64,000 nucleotides of DNA from Salarchaeum japonicum_A. GTDB taxonomy: Archaea; Halobacteriota; Halobacteria; Halobacteriales; Halobacteriaceae. Location of the stretch: positions 620,001 through 684,000 of the forward strand of contig NZ_JBNAMV010000004.1 in assembly GCF_049705945.1 (NCBI RefSeq), in the 5' to 3' direction. The notes under the pieces are model-generated. The model did no database searches, had not been told where the DNA came from, and saw only the letters and a list, made by a program, of their open reading frames with translations. Shown here piece by piece: positions 15,716-23,344 of the stretch. The position numbers and the translations under genes were made by a program. The stretch's first letter is position 1, and each line of letters opens with the position of its first letter.

Positions 15716-15799
15716 GGGCGAACGGAGAAACCGCGGGAAGAAGCCGTCTGGGTCCGCGCTAAGGCTTGGTGAGGGTTCCGACTACCGGAAACGCTTGCG

Positions 15800-16378
15800 T
15801 TAGAACTGTGGGCCGAGCGCGTCGAGGGCATCGGAGTCCTCGATGGCCGCGGAGAGTTCCGCGGTCGCCGCGCCGAGCGTCTCCAGACGGGCTTCGAGGT
15901 CGGTGTCCGCGAGCGCGTAGTCGTCGAAGTCGTCGTCGCTGGCGTACACCGCGCCGCCGACCGTGTGCGCGCCGAAGAACCCGAACAGCGGCCGGAGTTC
16001 CTGGTCGATAGCGAGGTAGTGGTGGTCGGTCGCGCCGGTCGCCACCAGCCCCACCGCGCTGTCCTCGAACGGCGCAACGTCCGCCGCCCAGATGCCGCGC
16101 GGCACCATGTCGAGGAAGTTCTTCAGGAGGCCCGAGCACGACCCGCGGTAGACGGGCGTCCCGACAACGTACGCGTCCGCGTCCACGACCCGCTGGAGGG
16201 CGTCGGCGGTGTCGCCCGTGTAGTTCTCGAGGCCGCGGCCGTCCGCGGTCGCGAGGTCGTACTCCGCGAGGTGGAGCAGACTCGTCTCCGCGTCCGCACC
16301 GGCGAGCGCGCGTTCGACCGCTGCCTTCGTCTTCGACTCTTGGGAGACGCTGCCGACGATGCCGAGCACGTGCGTCAT
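15800..16378 (-). CDS. NADPH-dependent FMN reductase family protein
   Basis: A 192-residue flavodoxin-like reductase starting MTHVLGIVGSVSQESKTK at 16378 (context GGGTATG). The FMN phosphate loop is GSVSQESKTKAAVE, and GTPVYRGSCSGLLKNFLDM (about 85-105) is the second family signature around the isoalloxazine ring. Such proteins provide reduced FMN to partner monooxygenases (SsuE/SsuD-like pairs). It precedes the SfnG-like gene by 84 nt. The flavin supply role is an inference from that pairing. Confidence 0.85.
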   Translation of the reverse strand: MTHVLGIVGSVSQESKTKAAVERALAGADAETSLLHLAEYDLATADGRGLENYTGDTADALQRVVDADAYVVGTPVYRGSCSGLLKNFLDMVPRGIWAADVAPFEDSAVGLVATGATDHHYLAIDQELRPLFGFFGAHTVGGAVYASDDDFDDYALADTDLEARLETLGAATAELSAAIEDSDALDALGPQF

Positions 16379-16451
16379 ACCCGGGGGTTCGCGTCCGGGG
16401 GAATACGGCGTTCGGGTTCTCGCAAAACGTGCAGTTACCGCGGTCGTGGCG

Positions 16452-16643
16452 TCACTCGGTACCGCGGGCGCGACGAATCGCGATAGTGGCGACCGCGAAG
16501 GCGAGACCGCCGACCGCGCCCGTAATCGCCGCACCGAGGAAGTCGTCCTCGAACAGCAGCGCTTCGAGCGCCACCCAGAGCGCCACCCAGAGGAGAACGC
16601 AGACAGCACCGTACGCCAACGGCCGTTCGGTCGCGAACGACAT
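16452..16643 (-). CDS. Small two-helix membrane protein of unknown function
   Basis: A 63-residue protein starting MSFATERPLAYGAVCVLLW at 16643. Two hydrophobic helices (about 10-30 and 38-55) are joined by the acidic FEDDFLG loop, and the end is basic (IRRARGTE). This gives an inside-out hairpin topology. A start 8 codons upstream is possible, but MSFATERP gives a cleaner N-terminus. It is divergent from the arsA-type gene, 90 nt away. I do not recognise the family. Confidence 0.65.
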   Translation of the reverse strand: MSFATERPLAYGAVCVLLWVALWVALEALLFEDDFLGAAITGAVGGLAFAVATIAIRRARGTE

Positions 16644-16733
16644 ATCGACGTTCGGGTCGCGCAGCACCTAAGGCGTGTCGCCGTCGCGCGCGGAACCGAC
16701 GGATTGACCGGAGCGCGGTCCGAGTCCCCGGGT

Positions 16734-17753
16734 ATGAGCGATATCGAAGTCGAGGCCGTCGAGTCCGCGGACCTCACGGTGGACGCGGGGACGGCGGAGT
16801 ACGTGCTGTACGGCGGGAAGGGCGGCGTCGGGAAGACGACGATGGCCGCCGCGACCGGGCTGGCGTCCGCGAGCGACGGGACGGACACGCTGGTGGTGTC
16901 CACGGACCCTGCGCACAGCCTCAGCGACACCTACGAGACGGAGATTCCGACGCGACCCCAGCGCATCCGGGACGACGTGCCGCTGTACGCGGTGGAAATC
17001 GACCCCGAGGACGCGCTGGAGCGCGCTGGCGTGTTCGGCGGCGGGGGAGAGAACCCGCTCGGCGGGATGGACGCGATGCTCCCGGGCGGCGACGGCGAGG
17101 ACGGCCTGGAGGGGATGATGCCGGGAGCGGACGAGGCGGCGGCGATGCAGTTGCTCCTCCGGTACATGGACGACGACCGGTTCGAGCGCGTGGTCGTCGA
17201 CACCGCGCCCACGGGCCACACGCTCCGCCTGCTCGAACTCCCGGACATCCTCGACTCGATGATGGGGCGCGTGATGAAACTCCGCCAGCAGTTCTCGGGG
17301 ATGATGGAGAACCTGAAGGGAATGATGGGCGGCGACACGGAGGGGATGAGTGCGGACCTGGACGAACTCGCGGCGCGCGTCGAACGCCTGCGGAGCGTGC
17401 TTCGCGACCCCGCGCGCACGGACTTCCGCATCGTCATGGTGCCCGAGGAGATGAGCGTGTTCGAGTCGAAACGCCTCCGCAGCCAGCTCGAATCCCAGAA
17501 GATTCCGGTCGGAACGGTCGTCGTCAATCGCGTGATGGAGCCGCTGGCGGAGGTGACGGACGCACCCGAGGACGCGTTCGTCACGCCCGACCTCGACTCC
17601 TGCGAGTTCTGTCAGCGCCGCTGGAGCGTCCAGCAGGACGCGCTCGCGGAAGCCCAGGACCTCTTCAGGGGAACGGACGTGAAGCGCGTGCCACTGTTCG
17701 CGGAGGAAGTCCGCGGAGAACGGATGTTGCGCGTCGTCGCGTCCTGCCTCTAG
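16734..17753 (+). CDS. ArsA/Get3 (TRC40) family ATPase
   Basis: A 339-residue P-loop ATPase of the deviant Walker type: GGKGGVGKTTMAAATG (27-42) followed by STDPAHSLSDTY. The central region is methionine-rich (LGGMDAMLPGG, GLEGMMPGADEAA, FSGMMENLKGMMGG), like the hydrophobic client-binding insert of Get3 chaperones for tail-anchored proteins. DTAPTGHTLRLLELP is the A-loop/switch. A C-terminal C-x2-C (CEFCQRRW, about 291) matches the zinc-dimer motif of Get3. No ars genes are near, so tail-anchored protein targeting is more likely than arsenite transport. It ends at a shared CTAG. Confidence 0.88.
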   Translation: MSDIEVEAVESADLTVDAGTAEYVLYGGKGGVGKTTMAAATGLASASDGTDTLVVSTDPAHSLSDTYETEIPTRPQRIRDDVPLYAVEIDPEDALERAGVFGGGGENPLGGMDAMLPGGDGEDGLEGMMPGADEAAAMQLLLRYMDDDRFERVVVDTAPTGHTLRLLELPDILDSMMGRVMKLRQQFSGMMENLKGMMGGDTEGMSADLDELAARVERLRSVLRDPARTDFRIVMVPEEMSVFESKRLRSQLESQKIPVGTVVVNRVMEPLAEVTDAPEDAFVTPDLDSCEFCQRRWSVQQDALAEAQDLFRGTDVKRVPLFAEEVRGERMLRVVASCL

Positions 17754-18568
17754 GCGAACTTCGCGGCCAGACTGAACGCCTTGTCTCGGAGGCGGTCGGG
17801 GACGAAGCGCGCGAGCGCGCCGAGGCGGGCGGCGCGGCCGACGGGGTAGCGCGCGGGCGGGTCGGGACTGACCGCGGCGTCGACGATGCAGTCCGCGACC
17901 TCGCTCGGCTCGCTCGCGCCCGCGCTACTCACGAGCACGTAGTCCTCGTAGAGCGAGTAGATGTGATCGTAGACGCCCGTCGATTCGATGTCGTCGAGTT
18001 CGGCGGTCGCGCGGTCGCCGAACCCGGTGTCCACCGGTCCGGGCTCCACGAGACAGACGTCGATGTCGAACGCGTCGACCTCGCCGCGGAGCGCGTCGCT
18101 CATCGCCTCCAGCGCGAACTTCGACCCCGAGTACGCGCCCATCCCGGGCGTGCTGACGCGACCGGAGACGGAGGAGACGTTCACGATGGTGCCGTCCTCG
18201 CGCTCGCGCATGTGAGGGAGGGCGGCGCGAACCAGTCGGTGGGGGCCGTAGACGTTCACGTCGAACTGCCGGTGGAGTTTCCGCGTCGGCAGGTCTTCGA
18301 GCGCGCCGAGCTGTCCGAACCCGGCGTTGTTCACGAGGCAGTCGAGGCGGCCCTCGGTCTCGACGATGTCGTCGACGACGTTCTTGCACTGCGCGGGTTT
18401 CGTCACGTCCAGTTCGCGGGTCTCGCAGTCCTCGTGGGTCGCGAGGTCGACCACGTCGTCGGTGTCGCGCGCCGTCGCGTACACCGTCCACTCCTCGTCG
18501 AGGAACAACTCGGCGGTCGCGCGACCGATACCCGAGGACGCGCCCGTGATGAGAACGACCTTCGTCAT
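17750..18568 (-). CDS. Short-chain dehydrogenase/reductase (SDR)
   Basis: A classical SDR of 272 residues. The cofactor motif is TGASSGIGRA (8-17), NNAG follows (about 86), then the catalytic serine in VNVSSVSGR and the YSGSK (Tyr-x3-Lys) motif near residue 150. TARDTDD after the second strand suggests an NADP preference (Arg). PGPVDTGFG is the substrate-side loop. The substrate cannot be assigned. Its own promoter (TTAAG, 18594-18598) sits in the 30-nt gap behind endonuclease V, so it need not depend on upstream transcription. Confidence 0.88.
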   Translation of the reverse strand: MTKVVLITGASSGIGRATAELFLDEEWTVYATARDTDDVVDLATHEDCETRELDVTKPAQCKNVVDDIVETEGRLDCLVNNAGFGQLGALEDLPTRKLHRQFDVNVYGPHRLVRAALPHMREREDGTIVNVSSVSGRVSTPGMGAYSGSKFALEAMSDALRGEVDAFDIDVCLVEPGPVDTGFGDRATAELDDIESTGVYDHIYSLYEDYVLVSSAGASEPSEVADCIVDAAVSPDPPARYPVGRAARLGALARFVPDRLRDKAFSLAAKFA

Positions 18569-18593
18569 ACCCGAGTCCTGTACCGGCTCCGAG

Positions 18594-18598
18594 TTAAG
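18594..18598 (-). promoter_or_regulatory. TATA-like element of the SDR gene
   Basis: Minus-strand ACTTAACTC lies 25 nt before the ATG at 18568, which has the GGGTATG context. Confidence 0.5.
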
Positions 18599-19375
18599 TC
18601 ATTTCACCCGGTCGGCGTCGGCGTCCGCGAGCCGCGTCGGCTCCGGGAGCTTGTAGCCAGCGCAGAGCGCCTCGACGAAGTCCACGGTCGTCTCGGCGCT
18701 CACGCGATGTCCGGGACTGACGATGAGCGGATTCACGTGACGCGTCTCCGGGTTCGGGTACTGCCGGGACTGGTAGGCGTGCCCGATGACGGTGCCGGCG
18801 GGCGCGCTCACGCGGTCGGTCGCCTCGATGGGGATGCGGGTGCCTTCCTCGTAGTACTCGTCGAGCGACCGTCTGGGCGTGCCGCAGAGGAGGTTCTTCG
18901 CGACGCCGAGCGCGGGCGCGTCGAAGATGACGCCGACGTGCGTGGCGATGCCTGCCTGCCGGAAGTGGATGCGGCCGCTCCCGTCGAGGACGAGCAGGTC
19001 CGCGGGCGCGTCGAGCGATTCGAGCGCGTTCACGATGGACCGGCCCTCGCGGAACGCGAGCAGTCCGGGGATGTAGGGGAGGTCGAGGGACGCGCGCCCC
19101 GTCGCGCGCTCCACGACGCGGTCACCCTGGATGGCGACGACGGCGCTCACCGACTCGTCGTCCGTGAACGCCTGGTCCACGCCGACGACGACCGGCCTGC
19201 CGTCGGGGTCGTAGTCGCCCTCGGACTCGACAGTATCGTCGAGACGAATCGCGTCCGGGTCGATGCCGTGGTCGTCCGCGAACACGGCGTCCGCAGCGGT
19301 GTCGTCTTGGAGCGCCTCCATCTCCTCGCGGGAGAGCGCGGAGTCGGGGACGTACTCGGGACGGACGACCTCCAT
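18599..19375 (-). CDS. nfi: Endonuclease V (deoxyinosine 3' endonuclease)
   Basis: A 258-residue repair nuclease nicking one base 3' of deoxyinosine. The N-terminal 60 residues are a haloarchaeal-type extension. The catalytic domain shows VVVGVDQAFTDDESV (first Asp), DLPYIPGLLAFREG (Glu after the hydrophobic segment), LLVLDGSGRIHFRQAGIATH (second Asp), and CGTPRRSLDEYY near the C-terminal part. It starts 1 nt inside the rhomboid stop (TAATG), so the two are coupled. Its pairing with a membrane protease is unexplained. Confidence 0.9.
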   Translation of the reverse strand: MEVVRPEYVPDSALSREEMEALQDDTAADAVFADDHGIDPDAIRLDDTVESEGDYDPDGRPVVVGVDQAFTDDESVSAVVAIQGDRVVERATGRASLDLPYIPGLLAFREGRSIVNALESLDAPADLLVLDGSGRIHFRQAGIATHVGVIFDAPALGVAKNLLCGTPRRSLDEYYEEGTRIPIEATDRVSAPAGTVIGHAYQSRQYPNPETRHVNPLIVSPGHRVSAETTVDFVEALCAGYKLPEPTRLADADADRVK

Positions 19376-20340
19376 TATCGCCGGCGGCGGCCACCCATGC
19401 CGCCGCCTCCGCCGCCGCCACCGAACCGGAGTTCGCGCGGCGCGCGCTCGCCGTCCCGCTTGAGCTTCACGCCGTACAGCAACCCGATTGCGAGGCCGGC
19501 GAGGTGTGCGAGCTGCGCGACGCCGCCCGCGCCGACGCCGCCGAGGCTACTCATCAGCACCGAGTAGCCCGCGAACAGGAGGGTCGCGACCCAGAGCGGC
19601 ATCGGAATCACGAAGTACAGCAGGATGCGGAGGTTCGGATTCAGAACCGTGAGAACGCCGAGCAAGGCGGCGATAGCGCCGCTCGCACCGAGCACGGCAG
19701 TTCCGTTCGTCAGTCGGAAGAGCTGGCCGTCCTGCACGAACAGAAGCTGTCGACCGTACACTTCGGGGTGCTGGAGGAGCGTCGCGCCGACCTGCGCGAG
19801 GCCCGCGAGCGCGCCCGCCGCGAGGAACAGCGCAACGAGCTTCCGCGAGCCGATGCGGCGCTCCACCACCGGCCCGAAGAAGTACAGCACGATGCTGTTG
19901 AACACGATGTGCGTCAGGCCGCCGTGCGCGAACACGGACGTGACCCACGTCCAGACGTAGAGCGGATGCGTCGTGTTCAGCGTGAACAGGTCCACCCACG
20001 CCTGCGTTCCCTGCTCGATACCGAACGCGTACGGCGCGACAACGTACTGCACGAGGAACAGCAACCACATCACGCCCAAGAGGACGTAGGTCGCGTTCCC
20101 GCGGAAGTACGCGAGCACGCCGCCCGGTCCCGTGTCCAGTCCGAGCACGGACGACTCCGAGGACGCGTTCACGCTGTCGTCGAACCCCGAGTCGAACACG
20201 CCGCTCGGGTCGTTCCAGCTCTCCAATCCCGCACAGTCGTGGTTCTCCGGGAGCCGGTGCTCCGAGCAGAACGTGCCGCCACAGAGCCGGCACTGGTACG
20301 GCATCCCCTCTTCGTCGCCACACCGGTCACACCGAGCCAT
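19375..20340 (-). CDS. Rhomboid family intramembrane serine protease with N-terminal AN1-type zinc finger
   Basis: A 321-residue membrane protease. Residues 1-38 form an AN1-like finger (CDRCGDEEGMPYQCRLCG, then FCSEHRLPENHDC). Six membrane helices follow. The rhomboid marks are HGGLTHIVFNSIVLYFFG (139-156), the catalytic serine S220 in VLGASGAIAALLG, and the partner H279 in AHLAGLAIGLLYG. The tail is eight glycines plus an arginine run. The zinc finger may recruit substrates or partners. It is co-transcribed with the endonuclease V gene (1-nt overlap). Confidence 0.9.
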   Translation of the reverse strand: MARCDRCGDEEGMPYQCRLCGGTFCSEHRLPENHDCAGLESWNDPSGVFDSGFDDSVNASSESSVLGLDTGPGGVLAYFRGNATYVLLGVMWLLFLVQYVVAPYAFGIEQGTQAWVDLFTLNTTHPLYVWTWVTSVFAHGGLTHIVFNSIVLYFFGPVVERRIGSRKLVALFLAAGALAGLAQVGATLLQHPEVYGRQLLFVQDGQLFRLTNGTAVLGASGAIAALLGVLTVLNPNLRILLYFVIPMPLWVATLLFAGYSVLMSSLGGVGAGGVAQLAHLAGLAIGLLYGVKLKRDGERAPRELRFGGGGGGGGMGGRRRR

Positions 20341-20676
20341 TGTCCGGGGTTCGAACGGCGGGCCGTTAAGCGTTCCGCGGCTAGTACGAGAAAGCGAACA
20401 CTTGGCCGTCCCGACCGCCGGAAACTAGGCCCGAAAGCCCTCGGCGCTCTCGACTCCCGCGGGTCGCTGCGCTCGCTCGCTCCGCTCGCGTGCTTGCGTC
20501 CCCGGGGTTCCCGAGACCGCCTCGCCCTTTCAATCCACCAGGCCCGCACCGCTCCGTTCCGCTCAGTACCGCTCCGTACCGCACCGTGCCGCTTCGCCCG
20601 ACCGCTCCGCGCCGGAGCACGTGGTTCAGTTCGTGCGAGCCCAAGCGCTTTCGGGAGTGCGGTCGTATGCCGAGGT
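20341..20676. other. 336-nt intergenic region with GC-rich repeats
   Basis: No protein gene fits. Between the divergent rhomboid and DUF5788-type genes are a CGCTCGCTCCGCTCGCG stretch (about 20470-20490) resembling the hairpin arrays elsewhere, five 10-nt tandem repeats (20549-20598), and a hairpin GCTCCG/CGGAGC (20604-20609, 20613-20618). The promoter of the plus-strand operon must lie within it, but I see no clear AT-rich element close to 20677. Confidence 0.6.
20549..20598. repeat. Five tandem 10-nt repeats
   Basis: Consecutive decamers CCGCTCCGTT, CCGCTCAGTA, CCGCTCCGTA, CCGCACCGTG and CCGCTTCGCC share the CCGC core. A period of about one helical turn would place repeated sites on one face of the DNA. 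Confidence 0.7.
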
Positions 20677-21111
20677 ATGAAGCCGTACGAGCGCAAGCAG
20701 CTCCTCGAACGCGTGGAGCGCGAGGGCGCGACGGTCGGCGCGTCCATCCCCGCCGAAATCGAGGTGCAGGGCGAACCCTTCGAGCTTCGGTCGTTCGTGT
20801 TCAACGTGAAGGACGCCGACGGGGTGGCGCCGGGGGAGCGCGAGCGCGTGCAGGAGGCGAAGAAGCTCCTGCGGCGGGAGCGCCTCGAACGCCTCGAACG
20901 CTTGGAGGAGGGTGATATCTCGTTCGAGAAGGGCGAGGAGTTGGTTGCGACAATCGTGGGATTGGACCGGGCGTTGAACGCGCTGGAGTCGCTCGGGTCG
21001 CAGAGCGTCGAGGCGGAGATGGAGGCCCAGGAGCGCATGGACACGAAGCGGTGGTACTCCTTCCTCTCGGACGCCTTGGGCTGGGAGGACACGCGAGGGC
21101 TGCGGCGATGA
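20677..21111 (+). CDS. DUF5788-type haloarchaeal protein
   Basis: A 144-residue charged, mostly helical protein starting MKPYERKQLLERVEREGATVG (context GAGGTATG). Centrally it has GEPFELRSFVFNVKDADGV, then a basic helix AKKLLRRERLERLERLEEG and SFEKGEELVATIVGLDRALNALESLG. This pattern matches a small family I know as DUF5788. Its stop overlaps the polymerase X start (ATGA), implying coupled translation. A role linked to PolX or Mut7-C is an inference from that arrangement only. Confidence 0.78.
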   Translation: MKPYERKQLLERVEREGATVGASIPAEIEVQGEPFELRSFVFNVKDADGVAPGERERVQEAKKLLRRERLERLERLEEGDISFEKGEELVATIVGLDRALNALESLGSQSVEAEMEAQERMDTKRWYSFLSDALGWEDTRGLRR

Positions 21112-22913
21112 GCCGGAACGCCGAGGTCGCAGAAAGATTGGAGGAGTACGCGGACCTCCTGGAGGCCCAAGACGTTGGGTACAAGCCGACGACGTACCGG
21201 CGCGCGGCGTCGAACGTCCGCGACCACCCGGACGCAATCGAGGACCTCGTCGCGGAGGGCCAGGGCGCCGTGGAGGAGATCGACGGCGTCGGCGACGCCA
21301 TCGCGTCGAAAATCGTGGAGTACGTCAAGACGGGGCAAATCGAGGAACTGGAAGAAGAGCGCGAGAAACTCCCCGTGGACATGGCGGCGCTCACGCGCGT
21401 GGAGGGCGTCGGTCCGAAAACCGTCGGGAAGCTCTACAACGCGCTCGGAATCCAGGACTTGGACGACCTCCAGCGTGCGGCGGAGAACAGAAAGATTCAG
21501 GACGTCGAGGGGTTCGGCGCAACGACCGAGCAGAACATCCTCGACCACATCGAGTTCGCGCGACAGGCCGGAGAACGCGACCTGCTCGGGGACGCTCGTC
21601 CCGTCGCGGACGACATCGTCGACTTCCTCGAGAGCGTCGAGGACGTGGAGCGCGTCGCGGTCGCGGGGTCGACGCGGCGGTGGCGCGAGACCATCGGCGA
21701 CGTCGACGTGCTCGCGGCGAGCGACGCCGGCAAGGACGTGGGCGAGGCGCTCACGGAGTGGGAGCGCGCGGACGACACCATCGAGGTCGGGCCGACGAAG
21801 ACCAGCGTGCGGAGCGACGGCCTGCGCGTCGACCTCCGGGTGGTGACGCCGAGCGAGTTCGGCGCGGCGCTCCAGTACTTCACCGGGTCGAAGGACCACA
21901 ACATCACGCTCCGGAACCACGCCATCGACCAGGGGAAGAAGGTGAACGAGTACGGCGTGTTCGACGTCGACAGACGTACCGGGTCTGTCGGCCAGTCGGA
22001 CGCGGACGCGTCCGACGCTGTCTCGGACATCGACGACCCGGACGCGGGCCAGCGCGTCGGCGACCTGCTCGCGAGCGATACGGAGGAAGACGTGTACGAC
22101 GCGCTCGGGTGCGCGTGGATTCCGCCCGAACTCCGCGAGGACCGCGGCGAGGTCGAGGCGGCGGCGAACGACGGCCTCCCGGACCTCGTGGAGGCGTCCG
22201 ACGTGCGGGGCGACCTGCACACGCACACGGAGTGGTCGGACGGCGCGAACACGATTCGGGAGATGCTCGCGGCCGCGGAGGAGCGCGGCTACGACTACTA
22301 CGCGATTACGGACCACGGCGAGGGGCCGGGCGTGTTCGGTGACTCCGGGCTCTCCGGGAGCGACCTGCGCGAGCAGATGGACGAAATCGACAGCGTGCGG
22401 AACGACTACGACCTCACCGTGCTCCACGGCGTCGAGGCAAACGTCGACGCGGACGGGAACGTCGTCGACGTCCCGGACGAGGTGCTCGCGGACCTGGACA
22501 TCGTCGTCGCCAGCCCGCACTCCGCGCTCGGCGACGACGACGGCGACCGGACCGACCGGCTCGTCGCGGCCGTCGAACACGACCACGTGGACGTGCTCGG
22601 CCACCCGTCGGGCCGCCTCATCAACGACCGGCCCGCGATGGAGTTCGACGCCGAACGCCTCGGCACGGCCGCCGCAAAGGCCGGCACCGCGCTCGAAGTG
22701 AACGCGAACTACCACCGCCTCGACCTCCCCGGAAGCGCGGTCAAAACCGCGGTCGAATCGGGTGCGACGGTCGTCGTGAACACGGACGCGCACAGCCCGA
22801 GCGAACTCGACCAGCTCGCGTACGGCGTCCACACCGCCCGCCGCGGCTGGTCCGAACCCGACGACGTGCTGAACACGTGGCCCGAAACGGACGTCCTCGA
22901 GTTCCTCGCATGA
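21108..22913 (+). CDS. polX: DNA polymerase X family protein with PHP domain (PolX)
   Basis: A 601-residue repair polymerase. Order: helix-hairpin-helix 8-kDa region (GVGDAIASKIVEY at about 60-72, then VEGVGPKTVGKLYNALG), nucleotidyltransferase palm with GDVDVLAAS (197-205; D198 and D200) and the third acidic residue D242 in RVDLRVV, thumb, then a C-terminal PHP domain from GDLHTHTEWSDGANT (368-382). The PHP domain in bacterial PolX is a 3'-5' exonuclease/phosphatase. An acidic, low-complexity insert (about 288-326) separates DVDRRTG from TEEDVYDALG, longer than the usual loop. It is coupled by overlaps to the genes on both sides. Confidence 0.93.
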   Translation: MSRNAEVAERLEEYADLLEAQDVGYKPTTYRRAASNVRDHPDAIEDLVAEGQGAVEEIDGVGDAIASKIVEYVKTGQIEELEEEREKLPVDMAALTRVEGVGPKTVGKLYNALGIQDLDDLQRAAENRKIQDVEGFGATTEQNILDHIEFARQAGERDLLGDARPVADDIVDFLESVEDVERVAVAGSTRRWRETIGDVDVLAASDAGKDVGEALTEWERADDTIEVGPTKTSVRSDGLRVDLRVVTPSEFGAALQYFTGSKDHNITLRNHAIDQGKKVNEYGVFDVDRRTGSVGQSDADASDAVSDIDDPDAGQRVGDLLASDTEEDVYDALGCAWIPPELREDRGEVEAAANDGLPDLVEASDVRGDLHTHTEWSDGANTIREMLAAAEERGYDYYAITDHGEGPGVFGDSGLSGSDLREQMDEIDSVRNDYDLTVLHGVEANVDADGNVVDVPDEVLADLDIVVASPHSALGDDDGDRTDRLVAAVEHDHVDVLGHPSGRLINDRPAMEFDAERLGTAAAKAGTALEVNANYHRLDLPGSAVKTAVESGATVVVNTDAHSPSELDQLAYGVHTARRGWSEPDDVLNTWPETDVLEFLA

Positions 22914-23344
22914 CGCCCGACGACACCCGGTTGATGCTGGACGTGATGTGCGGCGACCTCGCGCGCCTCCTCCGAATGTGCGGGTACGACGCGGCGTACG
23001 CGCCGGAGCGCGGCCTGCTCGAAGACCCCGAGATAGCCGAGGCGGCGCGCCGCGAGAACCGCGTGCTCGTCACTCGGGACGTGGACTTCGCCCAAAGTTA
23101 CGGCGAGAGCGTGCTGCTCGACAGCGTCGACACGGACGAACAGATCAAGGAACTCCGCGACGCCGGCCTCGAACTGGAACTCACGGCGGGCGCGCGGTGC
23201 TCACAGTGCAACGGCGAACTCGCGGAGACCGACGACCGCCCAGACCACGCGCCCGACAACGCCAGTCGAGTGTGGCAGTGCAGGGACTGCGGGCAGTACT
23301 ACTGGGAGGGAAGTCACTGGCAGCACGTCGAAGAGCGCCTCTAG
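22910..23344 (+). CDS. Mut7-C domain protein (PIN-like ribonuclease with zinc ribbon)
   Basis: A 144-residue protein starting MTPDDTRLMLDVMCGDLARL, its ATG overlapping the polX stop (ATGA). The PIN-like core includes the N-terminal Asp (LMLDVMCG), RGLLEDPEIAEAARRENRVLVT with RDVDFAQ (second acidic site), and a C-terminal zinc ribbon C-x2-C (CSQCNG) with CRDCGQYYWEGSHW. Mut7-C domains are predicted RNases. Coupling with a repair polymerase is notable. It ends at a CTAG shared with the opposite gene. Confidence 0.85.
   Translation: MTPDDTRLMLDVMCGDLARLLRMCGYDAAYAPERGLLEDPEIAEAARRENRVLVTRDVDFAQSYGESVLLDSVDTDEQIKELRDAGLELELTAGARCSQCNGELAETDDRPDHAPDNASRVWQCRDCGQYYWEGSHWQHVEERL

Noticed and set aside
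15800..16930. A 376-codon frame extending the FMN reductase N-terminus
   Set aside because: The extension is Ser/Arg-rich, overlaps the arsA-type gene and lacks similarity. The flavodoxin-like fold begins exactly at the ATG at 16378.
16734..17753. Arsenic resistance locus based on the ArsA-like ATPase
   Set aside because: No arsB, arsC, arsR or arsD nearby. The Met-rich insert and C-x2-C motif fit Get3/TRC40 better.
20341..20676. Possible tRNA or stable RNA gene in a GC-rich intergenic stretch
   Set aside because: No T-loop GGTTCrA consensus, acceptor pairing or CCA end was found; only short tandem repeats and a small hairpin.
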